The position numbers were made by a program, and so were the translations under genes. The notes under the pieces are model-generated. The model searched no databases and was not told the origin of the DNA. It saw nothing but the letters and a program-made list of their open reading frames with translations. A DNA stretch of 43,800 nucleotides from Pseudomonas sp. HMWF021 (GTDB taxonomy: Bacteria; Pseudomonadota; Gammaproteobacteria; Pseudomonadales; Pseudomonadaceae): NCBI RefSeq assembly GCF_003061005.1, contig NZ_QAIK01000061.1:86296-130095 (forward strand). Direction: 5' to 3'. Positions within the stretch are counted from its first letter, which is position 1; each line of letters starts with the position of its first letter. Below, piece after piece: positions 33,153 to 40,545 of this stretch.

Positions 33153-34160
33153 ATGGGTATTGATCTTCCGCTGATCTGGGCCGTGATCATCATCTTCGGC
33201 ATCATGATGTACGTGGTCATGGACGGTTTCGATCTGGGGATCGGGATTCTCTTCCCGTTCATTCCGGGCAAAGTCGACCGTGACGTGATGATGAACACCG
33301 TCGCTCCGGTGTGGGACGGCAATGAAACCTGGCTGGTGCTCGGCGGCGCGGCATTGTTCGGCGCGTTCCCGCTGGCCTATTCGGTGGTGTTGTCAGCCCT
33401 GTACCTGCCGCTGATTTTCATGCTCATCGGCCTGATTTTCCGTGGTGTGGCGTTCGAGTTCCGCTTCAAGGCCAGGGACGACAAGCGTCACCTGTGGGAC
33501 AAGGCGTTCATCGGTGGTTCGGTGGCGGCGACGTTCTTCCAGGGCGTGGCACTCGGTGCGTTCATCGACGGCTTGCCGGTGGTCAATCGGCAATATGCCG
33601 GCGGTTCACTGGACTGGCTGACGCCGTTCACGCTGTTCTGCGGCGCGGCGCTGGTGGTGGCCTATGCCTTGCTCGGCTGCACCTGGCTGATCATGAAGAC
33701 CGAAGGCAAGCTGCAGGAGCAGATGCACAACCTCGCACGGCCGCTGGCGTTCGTGCTGCTGGCCGTGATCGGCGTCGTCAGCCTGTGGACGCCGCTGGCT
33801 CACCCGGAAATCGCCACACGCTGGTTCAGCATGCCCAACCTGTTCTGGTTCATGCCGGTGCCGATTCTGGTGCTGGTGACGATGTACGGGCTGATCCGCG
33901 CTGTGGCGCGCAATGCCAACTACACGCCGTTCCTGCTGACCCTGGTGCTGATTTTCCTCGGCTACAGCGGTCTGGGCATCAGCCTGTGGCCGAACATCGT
34001 GCCGCCGTCGATCTCGATCTGGGACGCCGCCGCACCGCCGCAGAGCCAGGGCTTCATGCTGGTCGGAACGCTGTTCATCATCCCGTTCATCCTGGGTTAC
34101 ACCTTCTGGAGCTACTACGTGTTCCGCGGCAAGGTCACCCACGAAGACGGTTACCACTAG
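33153..34160 (+). CDS. cioB: Cyanide-insensitive ubiquinol oxidase subunit II
   Basis: A 335-residue membrane subunit with about eight hydrophobic segments, partner of CioA. The opening IDLPLIWAVIIIFGIMMYVVMDGFDLGIGILFPF is the family hallmark (the MDGFDLG motif), followed by APVWDGNETWLVLGGAALFGAFP. AAGGAG lies 9 bases before the ATG and the gene starts three bases after the cioA stop, so the two are cotranscribed. A REP doublet follows, and then the small DUF2474-like gene. The length is shorter than E. coli CydB, as usual for CioB. Confidence 0.94.
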   Translation: MGIDLPLIWAVIIIFGIMMYVVMDGFDLGIGILFPFIPGKVDRDVMMNTVAPVWDGNETWLVLGGAALFGAFPLAYSVVLSALYLPLIFMLIGLIFRGVAFEFRFKARDDKRHLWDKAFIGGSVAATFFQGVALGAFIDGLPVVNRQYAGGSLDWLTPFTLFCGAALVVAYALLGCTWLIMKTEGKLQEQMHNLARPLAFVLLAVIGVVSLWTPLAHPEIATRWFSMPNLFWFMPVPILVLVTMYGLIRAVARNANYTPFLLTLVLIFLGYSGLGISLWPNIVPPSISIWDAAAPPQSQGFMLVGTLFIIPFILGYTFWSYYVFRGKVTHEDGYH

Positions 34161-34175
34161 AACTGTGTGAAATCT

Positions 34176-34263
34176 GTGTAGGAGCTGCGGCACGCTGCGA
34201 TCTTTTGATTTGAAAATCAGGATCAAAGGATCGCAGCCTCGTTTCACTCGACAGCTCCTACAG
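34176..34263. repeat. REP doublet, family A with asymmetric arm (copy 10), inside the cio operon
   Basis: The left arm is TGTGTAGGAGCTGCGGCACG and the right arm has the CTCGTTTCACTCGA centre ending CAGCTCCTACAG. It sits between cioB and the small membrane-protein gene on the same strand. Confidence 0.9.
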
Positions 34264-34288
34264 CGCGCTTTAACGGAGGAACGATGCA

Positions 34289-34456
34289 ATGAACGGCAAA
34301 CATTCCCTGCACGAGATTGAAGAGGCCGAAAAAAAGCCGCTGTGGCAGCGGCTCGGCTGGTTGGCCCTGATCTGGATCGGTAGCGTCGGCGCGCTGTTCA
34401 TTGTCGCCAGCCTGATGCGCCTGTTCATGAACGCGGCCGGTTTGACCACACACTGA
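34289..34456 (+). CDS. Small membrane protein of the cio operon (DUF2474-like, probable third oxidase subunit)
   Basis: A 55-residue single-span protein. The ATG at 34289 follows GGAGGA (34275-34280) at eight bases; a nearer ATG at 34284 stops after two codons. It has a charged N-terminus (EEAEKKPLWQRLGW), one hydrophobic helix (LALIWIGSVGALFIVASLMRLF) and a short tail. The form and position match DUF2474 proteins, small subunits linked to cio-type oxidases and comparable in role to CydX. A strong terminator follows, so it closes the operon. Function as an oxidase subunit is inferred from context. Confidence 0.85.
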   Translation: MNGKHSLHEIEEAEKKPLWQRLGWLALIWIGSVGALFIVASLMRLFMNAAGLTTH

Positions 34457-34491
34457 CACATCCCGTCCCGTTGCCCTTGGGCACGGTTTAC

Positions 34492-34520
34492 AACCCTCTG
34501 TACCGCAGAGGGTTTTTTTT
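34492..34520 (+). terminator. Rho-independent terminator of the cio operon
   Basis: A stem AACCCTCTG/CAGAGGGTT (nine pairs, five-base loop) followed by a run of eight T residues (34513-34520). It lies 36 bases past the stop of the small gene. The minus strand lacks a T run, so it is not clearly bidirectional. Confidence 0.93.
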
Positions 34521-34530
34521 GCCTGACGGT

Positions 34531-35655
34531 TTACTTGCGGGCCTTGAGAATTACGAATTTCGGCGTGGCAGCCACTTGCTCGACGCCACGGAACAGCCGC
34601 GCCAGTTTGCTGTGATAACCCAGGTGACGGTTGCCGACGATGTACAGCGCGCCGCCCACCACCAGCGCCTCGCGGGCTTGCTGGAACATGCGCCAGGCCA
34701 GAAAGTCACCGACAACCTGCTGCTGGTGGAACGGCGGATTGCACAGCACCACGTCCAGCGATTGCGGCTCTTGACCGGCCAAACCATCGCCGGCACGTAC
34801 GATCACTTCGCGCTCCCCCAGCGCGGCACGCCAGTTCTCGGCAGCCGATTGCACGGCCATGAACGATTCGTCGACCAGCGTGTAATGCGCGTCAGGGTTG
34901 TGCAGAGCGCTGGCGATCGCCAATACACCGTTGCCGCAGCCCAGGTCGGCGACCCGTGCTGAACCGAGGTTTTTCGGTAGATGCGGCAGGAACGCGCGAG
35001 TGCCGATGTCCAGCCCTTCGCGGCAGAACACGTTGGCGTGGTTGAGCAATTCGATAGCCGGCTCGTCAAGCGAGTAGCGTGAAGGGTAGGGCGAGATGGC
35101 CGGAGTTTTCGCTTCAGGGGTCGCAATCAGCAGGCGTGCCTTCTTCACCGCCAGTGACGCCTGCACCGGACCGACGTAACGCTCCAGCAGATCACCGGCC
35201 GCCCGTGGCAGATGCTTGACCATCGCTGCCGCCACCACTTGTGCACCCGGTGCCAGTTGGCCTTGCAGGCGAATCAGTTGCTCTTCGAGCAGGGCCAGGG
35301 TTTTCGGCACACGGATCAGTACCCGGTCGAAGGGGCCGACCAACGGCTCGCTGGCCGGGGTGCCGCGCACCGCATCGAAGGCCAGGCCGTTGCGCACCAG
35401 ATTCTTTTCCAGCCCCTGAAACGCCAGAAACGAGTCACCGCTGCTGCTGACCTGAACTTTGCCCGCGAGGCTGGCCGCGAGGGCGCCGAAGCTGTCATTG
35501 AGTACCAGCACTCGAGTCCCGGCCGCCGGTTGTTCAGCTGCCAGATGGTTGAGCAGGTATTCGTCGGCTGCATCGAAGGCTTGCAGCGGTTCATTTTGCT
35601 GCTCGGGCTGGCGGATCAGGTCGAGTCGGGCGAAGGGGGTTTCGAACAAGGGCAT
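34531..35655 (-). CDS. rlmG: 23S rRNA (guanine(1835)-N2)-methyltransferase
   Basis: A 374-residue SAM-dependent methyltransferase that modifies 23S rRNA. It shows the RlmG/RsmC tandem layout: an N-terminal degenerate methyltransferase half (residues about 1-190, LVLNDSFGALAASLAG) and an active C-terminal half with SAM motif VADLGCGNGVLAIAS and the catalytic NPPF (VLCNPPFHQQQ). The length is close to E. coli RlmG, and the start at 35655 (MPLFETPFARLDL) is the usual N-terminus. The gene converges on the cio operon, ending 11 bases from its terminator. Confidence 0.92.
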   Translation of the reverse strand: MPLFETPFARLDLIRQPEQQNEPLQAFDAADEYLLNHLAAEQPAAGTRVLVLNDSFGALAASLAGKVQVSSSGDSFLAFQGLEKNLVRNGLAFDAVRGTPASEPLVGPFDRVLIRVPKTLALLEEQLIRLQGQLAPGAQVVAAAMVKHLPRAAGDLLERYVGPVQASLAVKKARLLIATPEAKTPAISPYPSRYSLDEPAIELLNHANVFCREGLDIGTRAFLPHLPKNLGSARVADLGCGNGVLAIASALHNPDAHYTLVDESFMAVQSAAENWRAALGEREVIVRAGDGLAGQEPQSLDVVLCNPPFHQQQVVGDFLAWRMFQQAREALVVGGALYIVGNRHLGYHSKLARLFRGVEQVAATPKFVILKARK

Positions 35656-35806
35656 GGCAGGGAAGCTCTGGGTAATCAACGGGTGGCCCACAGCCCGGAT
35701 GAGCGTACTGCGGAACCGTCCGAGTGCACCACGACGTCGGGTTCACGTCATCACTCAGGAAGGTCGCAAATGGTACTTTTTTTTCCGCTTGAATACTCGC
35801 AGGTTT

Positions 35807-36535
35807 TTAAGGGTCAGGTGCGTCCAGCAGGCCGATGCGGGTGGCAGCGATGACGGCTGAAATCTTGTTGCACACGTTCAACTTCGAAATCACGTTTTGC
35901 ACGTGATAATTCACGGTCCGTTCGCTGAGGCAAAGGATCCGCGAAATTTCATAGGCGGTCTTGCCGACAGCGGAAAGCTTCAGTACCTCCAGCTCCCGGG
36001 GTGAGAGCCGTGGCCGAGTGACAGCGTCGCCCTGTTTGGGCAGGGTTCTGGCGAACAATTCGCTCAGATGACTGGTCACGTAGAACATATAGCCAAAGTG
36101 TTCGTACAGCTCGAGCGAACTCAGTGGGCCATTTTTTCTGACAAGGCTAAGCGTGGTGCACAGGCCGGACGCTTCATGATGAAACGACTGTGACCAGCCG
36201 TGGCGCAATCCATGCTCTTGCAACGCGCTCCATAGTTCTGGCGTTTTTGAATAGAGCCCTTGTTCCCATATCACCGGCAACATACAGTGATTGCAGTGTG
36301 CTATTACCGGGTCAATCCTGCTGTAACGTTCAAGTTCATAGAGTTCGTTCCATTTTTTTGGATAGTTATTGATTTGCAAGGCATTTAAATTGTCGTTTCG
36401 ACTATTCGAGGTCAACGAGATGGCGCAGAAATTGAAACCTATGTTTTCTGCAAATCTCAACAGGATCGGATAGGCAGACTCTATCTCCCTTGCGAAAGTC
36501 AGTTGCTTTAATTGCGACTCCTTCCACATTTCCAT
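35807..36535 (-). CDS. LuxR-family regulator with autoinducer-binding domain (LuxR solo)
   Basis: A 242-residue regulator. The N-terminal autoinducer-binding domain keeps the residues that contact acyl-homoserine lactones in TraR/LasR-type proteins: Trp62, Tyr66, Asp75, Pro76 and Trp90 (pattern WxxxY...DP...W). The C-terminal GerE domain is complete (LSPRELEVLKLSAVGKTAYE, then SERTVNYHVQNVISKLN). No luxI-type synthase gene lies in the window, so it is a solo as far as can be seen. The gene and its upstream region are clearly AT-richer than the neighbours, suggesting different ancestry. Targets and ligand are unknown; the divergent fpr is a possible target. Confidence 0.88.
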   Translation of the reverse strand: MEMWKESQLKQLTFAREIESAYPILLRFAENIGFNFCAISLTSNSRNDNLNALQINNYPKKWNELYELERYSRIDPVIAHCNHCMLPVIWEQGLYSKTPELWSALQEHGLRHGWSQSFHHEASGLCTTLSLVRKNGPLSSLELYEHFGYMFYVTSHLSELFARTLPKQGDAVTRPRLSPRELEVLKLSAVGKTAYEISRILCLSERTVNYHVQNVISKLNVCNKISAVIAATRIGLLDAPDP

Positions 36536-36845
36536 TAAAAACTCCGTGACTCTCCTACTGGGTGGGGTGCGGTTGGATCCAAAGGGACCGGCACGAATCC
36601 GAGTGTAGGATATTTCCCACGTAAAGTTTTGAACTTTTTGCTCTTGGCTGTTTTGAATATTGAATAATTGGTTATTAGTGGGGGAGATTATTAGATGTTG
36701 CTGTTAATCTGATATTTTTATTACTGGTTAGCATTCTTAAATATGATTTATTTTTCGCGTTCCGAATGCAAGACAGCACAAACTGTCCGTGTTTAGGCTT
36801 TTGATTTTGCGCGACACTGTGGGCAATCGTTGAATGGAGTCTCCC
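36536..36845. other. AT-rich divergent region, luxR solo / fpr
   Basis: This 310-base region is among the most AT-rich in the window, especially 36601-36770. It must hold the promoters of both genes. A 16-base inverted repeat lies at 36772-36787. GGAG at 36837-36840 is the fpr ribosome site. No ORF or repeat family member is seen. Confidence 0.5.
36772..36787. promoter_or_regulatory. Inverted repeat upstream of fpr
   Basis: GACAGCACAAACTGTC has perfect five-base arms around six bases, 58 bases before the fpr start. The size suits a dimeric regulator, perhaps the adjacent LuxR protein, but it lacks the CT...AG ends of a standard lux box, so the assignment is weak. Confidence 0.3.
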
Positions 36846-37622
36846 ATGACCGCCAGTGCAGAGAAATTCACGGCCCAGACGTTGCTCGAAGTAAATCCCC
36901 TGACCTCTAGCCTTTTCACCCTGCGTACCACACGTGATGCGGGCTTTCGGTTCCGCGCCGGGCAGTTCGCCCGCCTCGGCGTGACCAAGGCCGATGGCAG
37001 CACGGTGTGGCGCGCCTATTCGATGGTGTCTTCGCCGTTCGACGAATTTCTCGAGTTCTTTTCCATCGTGGTGCCGGGGGGCGAGTTCACCAGCGAGCTG
37101 AGCCGGCTCAAAGTCGGCGACACCTTGCTTGTCGAGCGTCAGGCCTTTGGCTATCTGACACTGGATCGTTTTGTCGATGGCCGGGATCTCTGGCTGTTGT
37201 CCACCGGCACCGGGGTCGCGCCGTTCCTGTCGATCCTGCAGGACTTCGAGGTGTGGGAAAGATTCGAGCGGATCATCCTCGTGTACAGCGTGCGTGAAGC
37301 CCGGGAGCTGGCCTATCTGGAGCTGATCCGGCAGTTGGCGCAGCGTGATTATCTGGCCGAGTACGCGCACAAGCTGCAATTCATCCCGACGGTCACCCGC
37401 GAGCAGGCTGGCGGGGCATTGAATGGACGCATCACCACGCTGATCGAAAGCGGCGAGCTGGAGCGTACGGCGGGCCTGGAACTGACGGCCGAGCATTCGC
37501 GAGTCATGCTTTGCGGCAACCCGCAGATGATCGATGACACCCGGGCCTTGCTCAAGGCGCGAGGACTGCGCCTGAGCCTTTCACGCAAGCCAGGGCAGGT
37601 GGCGGTGGAAAACTACTGGTAA
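36846..37622 (+). CDS. fpr: Ferredoxin--NADP+ reductase
   Basis: A 258-residue bacterial-type flavoenzyme passing electrons between NADPH and ferredoxin or flavodoxin. The FAD site is WRAYSMVSSP (RxYS motif), the NADP site STGTGVAPFLSIL, and the late part VMLCGNPQMIDD is the CGxP-type catalytic region. The C-terminus ends in aromatic VENYW, while the other pseudomonad Fpr I remember ends differently, so this is likely the second (FprB-like) type. The start has GGAG six bases upstream. It is divergent from the LuxR solo and convergent with mscL. The order fpr-mscL-katB is shared with P. aeruginosa as I recall it. Confidence 0.92.
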   Translation: MTASAEKFTAQTLLEVNPLTSSLFTLRTTRDAGFRFRAGQFARLGVTKADGSTVWRAYSMVSSPFDEFLEFFSIVVPGGEFTSELSRLKVGDTLLVERQAFGYLTLDRFVDGRDLWLLSTGTGVAPFLSILQDFEVWERFERIILVYSVREARELAYLELIRQLAQRDYLAEYAHKLQFIPTVTREQAGGALNGRITTLIESGELERTAGLELTAEHSRVMLCGNPQMIDDTRALLKARGLRLSLSRKPGQVAVENYW

Positions 37623-37625
37623 GGA

Positions 37626-37647
37626 AACGGCGCCCTCAGGCGCCGTT
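37626..37647. terminator. Hairpin between convergent fpr and mscL
   Basis: A perfect nine-pair stem AACGGCGCC/GGCGCCGTT with a four-base loop lies four bases past the fpr stop and 17 bases from the mscL stop. Neither side has a long T run, so it may act as a weak bidirectional terminator or an RNA end-stabiliser. Confidence 0.55.
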
Positions 37648-37663
37648 GCAATAGGTGCAGCGT

Positions 37664-38077
37664 TCAGGGCCGCGTGTTCTGAGCCTTGAGCAGGTCGCGG
37701 ATCTCGCCTAGCAGTTCTTCTTCTTTGGTCGGCACAGGTGGCAACGTTGGCGCCACGGCTTCTTCACGCTTGAGGCGGTTGATGGCCTTGACGCCCATGA
37801 AGATCGCAAACGCGACAATGATGAAGTCCAGTACGCTCTGAATGAATTTGCCATACGCCAGCACGACGGCCGGAGCCGAACCATCAGCGGCTTTCAGCGT
37901 GATGGCCAGGTCGCTGAAATCCACCCCGCCGATCAGCAGGCCGATTGGCGGCATGATCACGTCGCCGACAAAGGACGAAACGATTTTGCCGAAGGCGGCA
38001 CCGATGATGATACCGACGGCCATGTCGACCACATTGCCTTTGACCGCGAAGGCCTTGAACTCACTTAGCACGCCCAT
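37664..38077 (-). CDS. mscL: Large-conductance mechanosensitive channel
   Basis: A 137-residue channel that opens under membrane tension and releases solutes on osmotic downshock. The N-terminus [33 protein letters not shown] is the family signature (S1 helix and TM1 gate), TM2 is [21 protein letters not shown], and the C-terminal helix ends [17 protein letters not shown]. The length is typical. It is divergent from katB and convergent with fpr. Confidence 0.97.
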   Translation of the reverse strand: MGVLSEFKAFAVKGNVVDMAVGIIIGAAFGKIVSSFVGDVIMPPIGLLIGGVDFSDLAITLKAADGSAPAVVLAYGKFIQSVLDFIIVAFAIFMGVKAINRLKREEAVAPTLPPVPTKEEELLGEIRDLLKAQNTRP

Positions 38078-38363
38078 AGGTTATTTCCTTGTTACAGATG
38101 AGTTTGGTGTACGCAGTGTAAATCAGCAAAACGCGTCCTGCGCGAAACACCTTCTTACAATGCCCGTTTTTATCGACACATTAATCGACGATTAGTTTGC
38201 AAAGTGCCACTAATCGCGCGCGAAATACGCCGTAACCCGCTGAACAGGAAGCGAAAATTTTCAATCATGGAATTACGAACTTTCTATTTATGTTCCTTCG
38301 CATAGCCCTCTAGCCTCTGGCTGGCGCACCTGGATGCGCTCAAAAAAACCAGAGGAACCTGAT

Positions 38364-39905
38364 ATGAATTCCACTCTTGAATTGGCGGCCTTTCCCCTTC
38401 GCCGCACGGTCGGCCTGCTTACTGTCGGCCTGTTGAGCTTCTCCGTGAACGCCGCGCCGCTCACCCGGGACAACGGTGCAGCGGTCGGCGACAACCAGAA
38501 TTCGCAGACTGCCGGTGCCAACGGCCCGGTGCTGCTGCAGGATGTACAGCTGATCCAGAAGCTCCAGCGTTTCGACCGTGAGCGCATTCCCGAGCGCGTG
38601 GTGCATGCTCGTGGCACCGGTGCCCACGGCACGTTCACAGTGACCAACGACCTCAGCGACCTGAGCAAGGCCAAAGTGTTTGCCGCAGGCCAGGTAACGC
38701 CGGTGTTTGTGCGTTTCTCCGCCGTGGTGCACGGCAATCACTCCCCGGAAACCCTGCGCGATCCGCGCGGTTTTGCCACCAAGTTCTACACCGCCGATGG
38801 CAACTGGGACCTGGTGGGCAACAACTTTCCGACCTTCTTCATCCGCGACGCGATCAAGTTCCCGGACATGGTTCACGCCTTCAAGCCCGATCCGCGTACC
38901 AACCTTGACGATGACTCGCGCCGTTTCGACTTCTTCTCTCATGTGCCGGAAGCGACCCGTACGCTGACCGAGCTGTATTCCAATTCAGGTACTCCAGCCA
39001 GTTATCGGGAGATGGACGGTAATGGTGTGCACGCCTACAAGTTGGTTAACGCCAAAGGCGAAGTGCACTATGTGAAGTTTCACTGGAAAAGTTTGCAGGG
39101 CATCAAGAACCTGACACCTGAACAAGTCGAAAAAGTTCAGGGCAAGGATTACAGTCACATGACCAATGATTTGGTAACTAATATCAACAAGGGCAACTTT
39201 CCGAAATGGGACTTGTACATCCAAGTGCTAAATCCGCAAGATTTGTCCAAGTTTGATTTCGATCCGTTGGACGCGACCAAGATCTGGCCGAATGTTCCTG
39301 AGCGAAAAGTTGGACAAATGGTGTTGAATCGTAATCCAGCCAATGTGTTCCAGGAAACCGAACAAGTTGCCATGGCGCCGGCCAATGTTGTTCCGGGTAT
39401 CGAGCCTTCCGAAGACCGTTTGTTGCAGGGGCGGGTGTTTTCTTATGCCGATACGCAAATGTATCGTTTGGGCGCCAATGCCCTGCAGTTGCCGATCAAC
39501 GCGCCAAAAGTTGCGGTCAACAATGGCAATCAGGACGGCGCGATGAACTTCGGTGCCACCCAGTCTGGCGTGAACTATCAGCCAAGCCGCCTGCAACCGC
39601 GTGAGGAGCCTCAAAGCGCGCGTTACAGCCAACTGACACTGTCGGGCAGCACCCAGCAGGCGAAGATTCAGCGTGAGCAGAATTTCAAGCAGGCCGGTGA
39701 TCTGTATCGCTCATTCAGCCAGCAGGAGCGTCAGGATCTGATCAACAGTTTCGGCGGCTCGCTGGCGACCACCGACGACGAGAGCAAGCACATCATCCTG
39801 TCCTTCCTCTATAAGGCCGACCCGGAATACGGCACCGGCGTCACCAAAGTGGCCAAGGGTGACCTGAGCCGGGTCAAGGCGCTGGCAGCGAAACTGGTCG
39901 ACTGA
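38364..39905 (+). CDS. katB: Exported catalase KatB
   Basis: A 513-residue heme catalase, the same length as P. aeruginosa KatB and very similar along the sequence. A signal peptide is present (RRTVGLLTVGLLSFSVNA|AP), so it works in the periplasm or at the envelope. Catalytic marks are His81 (VVHARGTGAHG), the distal-pocket asparagine in VGNNFPTFFIRD, and the heme-ligand tyrosine Tyr361 in the SYADTQMYR motif. The ATG at 38364 follows AGAGGA. Peroxide induction through OxyR is expected from the family but I could not identify a convincing site in the 286-base upstream gap. The section 39040-39360 is markedly AT-rich. ankB follows after a hairpin. Confidence 0.95.
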   Translation: MNSTLELAAFPLRRTVGLLTVGLLSFSVNAAPLTRDNGAAVGDNQNSQTAGANGPVLLQDVQLIQKLQRFDRERIPERVVHARGTGAHGTFTVTNDLSDLSKAKVFAAGQVTPVFVRFSAVVHGNHSPETLRDPRGFATKFYTADGNWDLVGNNFPTFFIRDAIKFPDMVHAFKPDPRTNLDDDSRRFDFFSHVPEATRTLTELYSNSGTPASYREMDGNGVHAYKLVNAKGEVHYVKFHWKSLQGIKNLTPEQVEKVQGKDYSHMTNDLVTNINKGNFPKWDLYIQVLNPQDLSKFDFDPLDATKIWPNVPERKVGQMVLNRNPANVFQETEQVAMAPANVVPGIEPSEDRLLQGRVFSYADTQMYRLGANALQLPINAPKVAVNNGNQDGAMNFGATQSGVNYQPSRLQPREEPQSARYSQLTLSGSTQQAKIQREQNFKQAGDLYRSFSQQERQDLINSFGGSLATTDDESKHIILSFLYKADPEYGTGVTKVAKGDLSRVKALAAKLVD

Positions 39906-39922
39906 TCTCGACGCCATGCAAC

Positions 39923-39951
39923 GCGGGGCCTGATCCAGGCCCCGCTCTGTT
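39923..39951 (+). terminator. Hairpin between katB and ankB
   Basis: A ten-pair GC-rich stem GCGGGGCCTG/CAGGCCCCGC with a three-base loop, followed by TCTGTT. The T run is poor, so it probably stops only part of the transcripts and lowers ankB expression relative to katB. Confidence 0.6.
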
Positions 39952-39965
39952 GAAGGAGACGACTG

Positions 39966-40502
39966 ATGCGCTTTTGTCTTTTATTGCTGCTCGGCTGCCT
40001 GTCCTGGACGGCGCAGGCCGAGCAGGACCCCGAGGCGATCAAGGTCCAATTGCAGGATTACTACTTCGACGCCGCCCGGCGCGGAGATGTGCCGATGCTC
40101 GATACTTTCATCGAGTCCGGTTATTCCCTCGATACGCGCGACAGCAAGGGTTACACCGCGCTGATTCTGGCGGCGTATCACGGCCAGGGCGCGGCGGTTG
40201 ACCGCTTGCTGGCGGCGGGCGCCGATGCCTGCGCGCAGGACCAGCGCGGCAACACGGCGCTGATGGGCGCGATTTTCAAAGGCGAGATGCAGATCGCCCG
40301 ACGGCTGATGGCGACTGATTGCAGCCCGGATCAACGCAACGGCGCAGGCCAGACTGCGGCGATGTACGCCGGGTTGTTCAAGCGTGTTGAACTGCTCGAC
40401 GCACTCAAGGCCAAGGGCGCCGATCTCAATGCCGAGGATCCGCTGGGCAACAGTGCCGCGCGTCTGGCCAACGGTGAAATCCGTACCGCCGCACCGCGCT
40501 GA
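39966..40502 (+). CDS. ankB: Exported ankyrin-repeat protein AnkB
   Basis: A 178-residue periplasmic protein with a signal peptide (MRFCLLLLLGCLSWTAQA|EQD) and about four ankyrin repeats, for example DSKGYTALILAAYHGQGAAVDRLLAAGADACAQ and DQRGNTALMGAIFKGEMQIARRL. In P. aeruginosa, AnkB follows KatB and is needed for full KatB activity; the same order here and the matching export of both suggest the same role. AAGGAG lies upstream of the ATG. The katB-ankB hairpin suggests lower ankB levels. radA begins 43 bases downstream. Confidence 0.92.
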   Translation: MRFCLLLLLGCLSWTAQAEQDPEAIKVQLQDYYFDAARRGDVPMLDTFIESGYSLDTRDSKGYTALILAAYHGQGAAVDRLLAAGADACAQDQRGNTALMGAIFKGEMQIARRLMATDCSPDQRNGAGQTAAMYAGLFKRVELLDALKAKGADLNAEDPLGNSAARLANGEIRTAAPR

Positions 40503-40545
40503 ACGGTGGCTGCGTTATCATCGCGGTTTTTGCCGGGGGAACCAG

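Noticed and set aside
36772..36787. The fpr-proximal palindrome as a standard lux box
   Set aside because: It has GACAG...CTGTC arms, not the CT...AG ends of the lux-box consensus; it is kept only as an unassigned inverted repeat.
38078..38363. An OxyR site upstream of katB
   Set aside because: CTAT and ATAG elements occur (38284 and 38302) but with the wrong spacing for the OxyR pattern; control is likely from the family but the site is not supported.
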